A stretch of 7,804 nt of DNA, taken from NCBI GenBank assembly GCA_009930445.1, contig RZYD01000102.1, positions 1 to 7,804 on the forward strand, written 5' to 3'. A program made the position numbers and the translations under genes. Below are positions 5,261-7,804 of this stretch, one piece after another; the first letter of the stretch is position 1; the number at the start of each line of letters is the position of its first letter. The notes under the pieces were generated by a model. That model had not been told where the DNA came from and ran no database searches. It worked only from the letters and a program-made list of their open reading frames with translations. The stretch is from Bacteroidia bacterium. GTDB taxonomy: Bacteria > Bacteroidota > Bacteroidia > Bacteroidales > BM520.

Positions 5261-7804
5261 CTAACGAACAACAATACGTTCCACTTTAAGGAAGTTGCCT
5301 CCCTGAATACGCAGGAAGTAAACTCCACTTGCATACTGAGACAGGTTGTAGTTATGTTCGTATTTGCTCACATTTTCAAGGGTTTCACTATGAATCATCT
5401 GACCATCATAGTTCATTACAGAGATTTCCACCCGTTCATTAATACCCCTTACCGATACAGTAAAGATCCCTGTTGATGGGTTAGGATAAATTTGAACTTC
5501 GATGGCTTCAGTTTCGCCAATACCAATACATAAGTCATGCGTAACGACTAAACCATCAGACCATTCGCCATCGCCACAATCATTGGTAGCGCGAACACGG
5601 ATAATACAGTCACCAATAAATGTTTCATTCCAGGTCACTGTGCCATCGTTGTAGTTTGTACCTGCAATAGTACCTGCCTCGGCCGGGGTAATTTCCCATT
5701 CATAGGCACTTGCGCCGGTAACTTCTGCAGTAGTATAAACGCTTTCAACCGTATACACACAGGTATGGGTATCGCCATCGGGCATTTCAGCCTGCACAGG
5801 AGCCTTGTCGATACTAACGACAATCAGGTCACTGGCATCGTTAGTACAAGGTTCCTGAGCGGTAGCGGTCAGCGTAAGCTCAACCGAACCAAAAAGGATA
5901 TCGAAATCACCAGGAGTGTATACGGCATTCAGAACCGTTGGGTTGGTGAATACGCCATCTCCCGACGTAGTCCAGAGTACAGAAGCATAATGCTCAGCGG
6001 TAGCTTCGGTTAGCGTCAGGCTATTTCCTTCGCAAACTTTCGTGTCTTCACCCGCATAAGCATAAGGCCGTTTTACGATCGTAATTACCACATCATCGCT
6101 GATTTCACCACAAACACCTTCACCATAAGCGGTGATGGTAAGGGTAACCACCCCGCCTTCAATATCGTTGGCACCGGGGGTATAATCAGTAACAAGGGCA
6201 TTAATATCATCGAATACACCGTCACCATCGGTTGTCCAGGCAACGTTAGCATAATGCTCAGCCACTGCAGTGAGTTCAACAATCTCGTTTTCACAGAGGT
6301 CTCTGTCAGGACCTGCATTGATGGTAGGAGCATGCAACAGGGTAAGCTCCATACTGTCGGAATCTTCCTCATTACAGGGTTCACCATTTGTACCGGTCAG
6401 CGTAAGCGTTACCAATCCGAGGTTAAAGTCAGCCGTGCTGGGGCTATAGGTTGCATTTACCAAAGCCGCATTATCGAAGGTTCCTGTTCCGGAAGTATGC
6501 CAGAGTACAGCGGTAGTATTCACAGCAGTTGCATCCGCCAATGTATAGGTCATACCTTCACAGATGTTGGTGTTTTCACCGGCATATACCTCAGGCGTTG
6601 CAAACAGAGTAAGGGTCATTTCATCAGATACCTCAACATAACAAGGAGCAAGACCTTCAACCGTCAGTGTGAGATCAGCACCACCGTTGGCGATGTCACC
6701 TGCACCCGGTGTATATTCAGCGGTCAGACTGGCCGGATTGTCAAACGTTCCGTCACCGGAAGTACTCCACAGCGCCGTCATATAATTCGAAGCAGTCCCG
6801 GAAAGCACATAAGTACCTGTACCACAAATGGTAGCATCTTCGCCTGCATTTACGGTAGGATCGGGAATAATCGTAACGGTCACGTCATCGTAAACCCAGT
6901 TTGTACAAGGAGCAATGGGTTCAGCACCCAGCGTCAGTATAACAGAACCTGCGGCTAAGTCACCGGGGCCCGGCATATATACTGCAGCGGTAGAGGTAGG
7001 ATCATCAAAGGTTCCATCACCTGCCGTTGTCCATAGGATACTGTTAGCCACCGTAGTGAAGCCCATGGTCTGGAAGTAACCGCCTTCACAGAGGATTGCA
7101 TCCGGGCCGGCATTGGCCGTAGGTGCCGGAGCAAACTCAATGGTCATCGTGTCGGTATCGCTGTCACTGCAAGGTGCCAGAGCATACGCAGTAAGGCTCA
7201 GTTCAACTTCACCTTCCGCTACATCCCCTTCACCCGGAGTGTAAACAGCATTTAGCAAGGTAGCATCATCAAAGGTACCATCTCCAGCTGTAGTCCAGAG
7301 TACAGTACTTTGATTCAGCGCATAGCCGTTAAGCTGTACATCACTATCCTCACAGACATACTGATCGTCGCCGGCCATAGCTTCCGGTAATGGGATAATA
7401 GTAATAACCACCATTTCCGAAACGAAGACTCCACAAGCGTCGGTAACCACTAATCGGTAATGGGTTTCGCCGGTTAAGGTTTCGGGCTGATAGGTAGCAT
7501 CGGTAGCTCCTTCAATATCCTCAAAACCCTCAACGCCTTCAATCTGCCATTGGTAAGAGTAGTTTCCTGCACCACCGGTAACAACAGAAGTAAGCGGCTC
7601 AGGTGCAGTAAGATGACAAATCGTCTGATCAGCAGCAATGGTAACCACTACATCCTCGTACATGGTAATAATCACCGGATTGGTAATTACTGTACCACAA
7701 TCATCAGTAACAACACACTGGTAAGTGGTTTGCTCATAGATCGTTTCAGGCTGGTAAACGGCATCAGAAGCATTTTCGATGTCTATAAAGCCATCTTCTC
7801 CTTC
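5261..7804 (-). CDS. Large secreted multi-domain repeat protein with T9SS C-terminal sorting domain (N-terminus outside window)
   Basis: The minus-strand frame is open from the right window edge to a TAG at 5261-5263, giving the last 847 residues. A GTG at 7673-7675 is inside a repeat and is not a real start, since the preceding 43 codons continue the same domain pattern. From the edge: end of one Ig-like unit and a complete second one (both with YQPET and VVTD.CG), six tandem units of 87-89 residues with consensus AG.D...CEG, LWTTSGDGTFDN, YTPG..DI..G.V.LTLTA and PC, then a PKD-like unit (5522-5800), and a sorting tail with IYPNP, G(I/V)F and final KVERIVVR. The tail directs export across the outer membrane by the type IX system. 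No enzyme motif is visible; a surface adhesin or structural role is inferred from the Ig-like architecture. Sequence is acidic, and each full Ig-like or tandem unit has two cysteines. A terminator follows. Confidence 0.92.
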   Translation of the reverse strand, partial: EGEDGFIDIENASDAVYQPETIYEQTTYQCVVTDDCGTVITNPVIITMYEDVVVTIAADQTICHLTAPEPLTSVVTGGAGNYSYQWQIEGVEGFEDIEGATDATYQPETLTGETHYRLVVTDACGVFVSEMVVITIIPLPEAMAGDDQYVCEDSDVQLNGYALNQSTVLWTTAGDGTFDDATLLNAVYTPGEGDVAEGEVELSLTAYALAPCSDSDTDTMTIEFAPAPTANAGPDAILCEGGYFQTMGFTTVANSILWTTAGDGTFDDPTSTAAVYMPGPGDLAAGSVILTLGAEPIAPCTNWVYDDVTVTIIPDPTVNAGEDATICGTGTYVLSGTASNYMTALWSTSGDGTFDNPASLTAEYTPGAGDIANGGADLTLTVEGLAPCYVEVSDEMTLTLFATPEVYAGENTNICEGMTYTLADATAVNTTAVLWHTSGTGTFDNAALVNATYSPSTADFNLGLVTLTLTGTNGEPCNEEDSDSMELTLLHAPTINAGPDRDLCENEIVELTAVAEHYANVAWTTDGDGVFDDINALVTDYTPGANDIEGGVVTLTITAYGEGVCGEISDDVVITIVKRPYAYAGEDTKVCEGNSLTLTEATAEHYASVLWTTSGDGVFTNPTVLNAVYTPGDFDILFGSVELTLTATAQEPCTNDASDLIVVSIDKAPVQAEMPDGDTHTCVYTVESVYTTAEVTGASAYEWEITPAEAGTIAGTNYNDGTVTWNETFIGDCIIRVRATNDCGDGEWSDGLVVTHDLCIGIGETEAIEVQIYPNPSTGIFTVSVRGINERVEISVMNYDGQMIHSETLENVSKYEHNYNLSQYASGVYFLRIQGGNFLKVERIVVR
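5264..5500 (-). other. T9SS type A C-terminal sorting domain (Por secretion tail)
   Basis: The last 79 residues of the large protein show the expected order: VQIYPNPSTGIFTV (motif with YPNP and a G-x-F strand), VEISVMNYDGQMIHSE (strand with an N-Y-D-G-Q turn), NLSQYASGVYFLRIQGG (the L..Y.SGVY.L.I block) and a basic terminal strand ending KVERIVVR. This matches the TIGR04183-type domain, which is recognised by the type IX secretion machinery and normally cleaved off, with the passenger anchored to surface polysaccharide or released. Confidence 0.95.
5522..5800 (-). other. PKD-like/Ig-like domain between the repeats and the sorting tail
   Basis: About 93 residues with four cysteines and the pattern ASAYEWEITPAEAG, a following GT..GTVTW block, IRVRATNDCGDGEWSDGL and a VTHDLCIG ending. 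This resembles the PKD-like domains often placed just before T9SS tails in Bacteroidota. It is not a member of the six-unit repeat family: it lacks the LWTTSGDGTFDN and YTPG motifs. Domain family assignment is from pattern only. Confidence 0.7.
5801..7387 (-). repeat. Six tandem 88-residue (about 264 bp) protein-coding repeats
   Basis: Unit borders, each beginning at the Pro before the AG.D motif, are 7387-7124, 7123-6860, 6859-6596, 6595-6329, 6328-6068 and 6067-5801, with lengths of 88, 88, 88, 89, 87 and 89 codons. Each unit carries AG(E/P/D)(D/N), one Cys 11 residues after the first Pro, a W-T/S/H-T-x-G-x-G-T/V-F motif, a Y-x-P motif and a second Cys 61-62 residues after the first. Neighbouring units are most alike, for example the TTAGDGTFDD form in the first two and GDGVF with AEHYA in the last two, as expected from local tandem duplication. 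Confidence 0.93.
7388..7804 (-). repeat. Two Ig-like repeats of a second class (first one cut by window edge)
   Basis: The unit at 7388-7651 (88 codons) and the partial one at 7652-7804 share a framework: EG.(D/E)GF(I/E)DIE(N/G)A(S/T)DA, then YQPET, a T.Y element, VVTD.CG and a final VIITM or VVITI strand. The matching EG motifs are exactly 88 codons apart. They differ from the six downstream units in motif content, but the complete one has its two cysteines at the same spacing (61 residues). More units of this class probably lie beyond the window edge. Confidence 0.85.

Noticed and set aside
6254..6958. Plus-strand open frame of 234 codons opposite the repeat protein
   Set aside because: It lies fully inside the repeat array on the opposite strand, has Cys/Ser/Arg-rich composition with no family motif, and arises from the periodic codon pattern of the real gene.
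6200..7320. Calcium-binding loops in the GDGTFDD motifs
   Set aside because: The motif is acidic but does not fit the D-x-D-x-D-G EF-hand or thrombospondin type 3 pattern, and several units replace the key Asp, so calcium binding is not supported.
5801..7387. CRISPR-like or non-coding tandem array
   Set aside because: The period is about 264 bp, the units diverge and keep one open reading frame with protein-level conservation, so these are domain repeats.
7673..7675. GTG as start codon of the large repeat protein
   Set aside because: The frame stays open for 43 more codons to the window edge and those codons encode the same Ig-like repeat pattern, so this is an internal Val codon.

Overview
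The window comes from a member of the Bacteroidota, probably a Bacteroidales/Marinilabiliales-like or related environmental lineage. Four things point there: promoter -7 elements of the type TAnnTTTG, A-rich leaders without Shine-Dalgarno sites, a DUF4199 membrane protein next to a DPM1-like glycosyltransferase, and a very large exported repeat protein ending in a type IX secretion (T9SS) sorting domain. The species cannot be named from the sequence. Left part (1-3326, all minus strand, read from right to left): a DUF4199 membrane protein, a GT2 polyprenyl-phosphate-sugar-type glycosyltransferase and a GT4 glycosyltransferase overlap by 11 and 8 bases, so they form a translationally coupled operon. 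A further 102 bases downstream begins a GHMP kinase of the HddA (D,D-heptose 7-phosphate kinase) type, cut by the window edge. Together they look like part of a surface-glycan or lipopolysaccharide-type sugar pathway: an activated-sugar precursor enzyme, a transferase to a lipid carrier and a transferase that extends a glycan. Middle part (3422-4420, plus strand): the small bacterial SRP RNA (ffs), a YciO-type member of the Sua5/YciO/YrdC family starting 19 bases after the SRP RNA T-run, and a tRNA-Lys(UUU) with its own promoter and a strong terminator. This is a core housekeeping block that separates the two minus-strand regions. Right part (4520-7804, minus strand): a large secreted protein, incomplete at its N-terminus because its reading frame is still open at the window edge, built on an 88-residue lattice. 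It has two Ig-like units (the first partial), six near-homologous tandem units, a PKD-like unit and a C-terminal T9SS sorting domain. A strong terminator follows it, and after that comes a small exported protein of unknown function. The large protein is probably a cell-surface or released adhesin-like protein. The small downstream gene may be a partner or an independent gene. Nothing here amounts to a clear new defence or mobile system. The least explained parts are the small exported protein and the repeat architecture of the large one.
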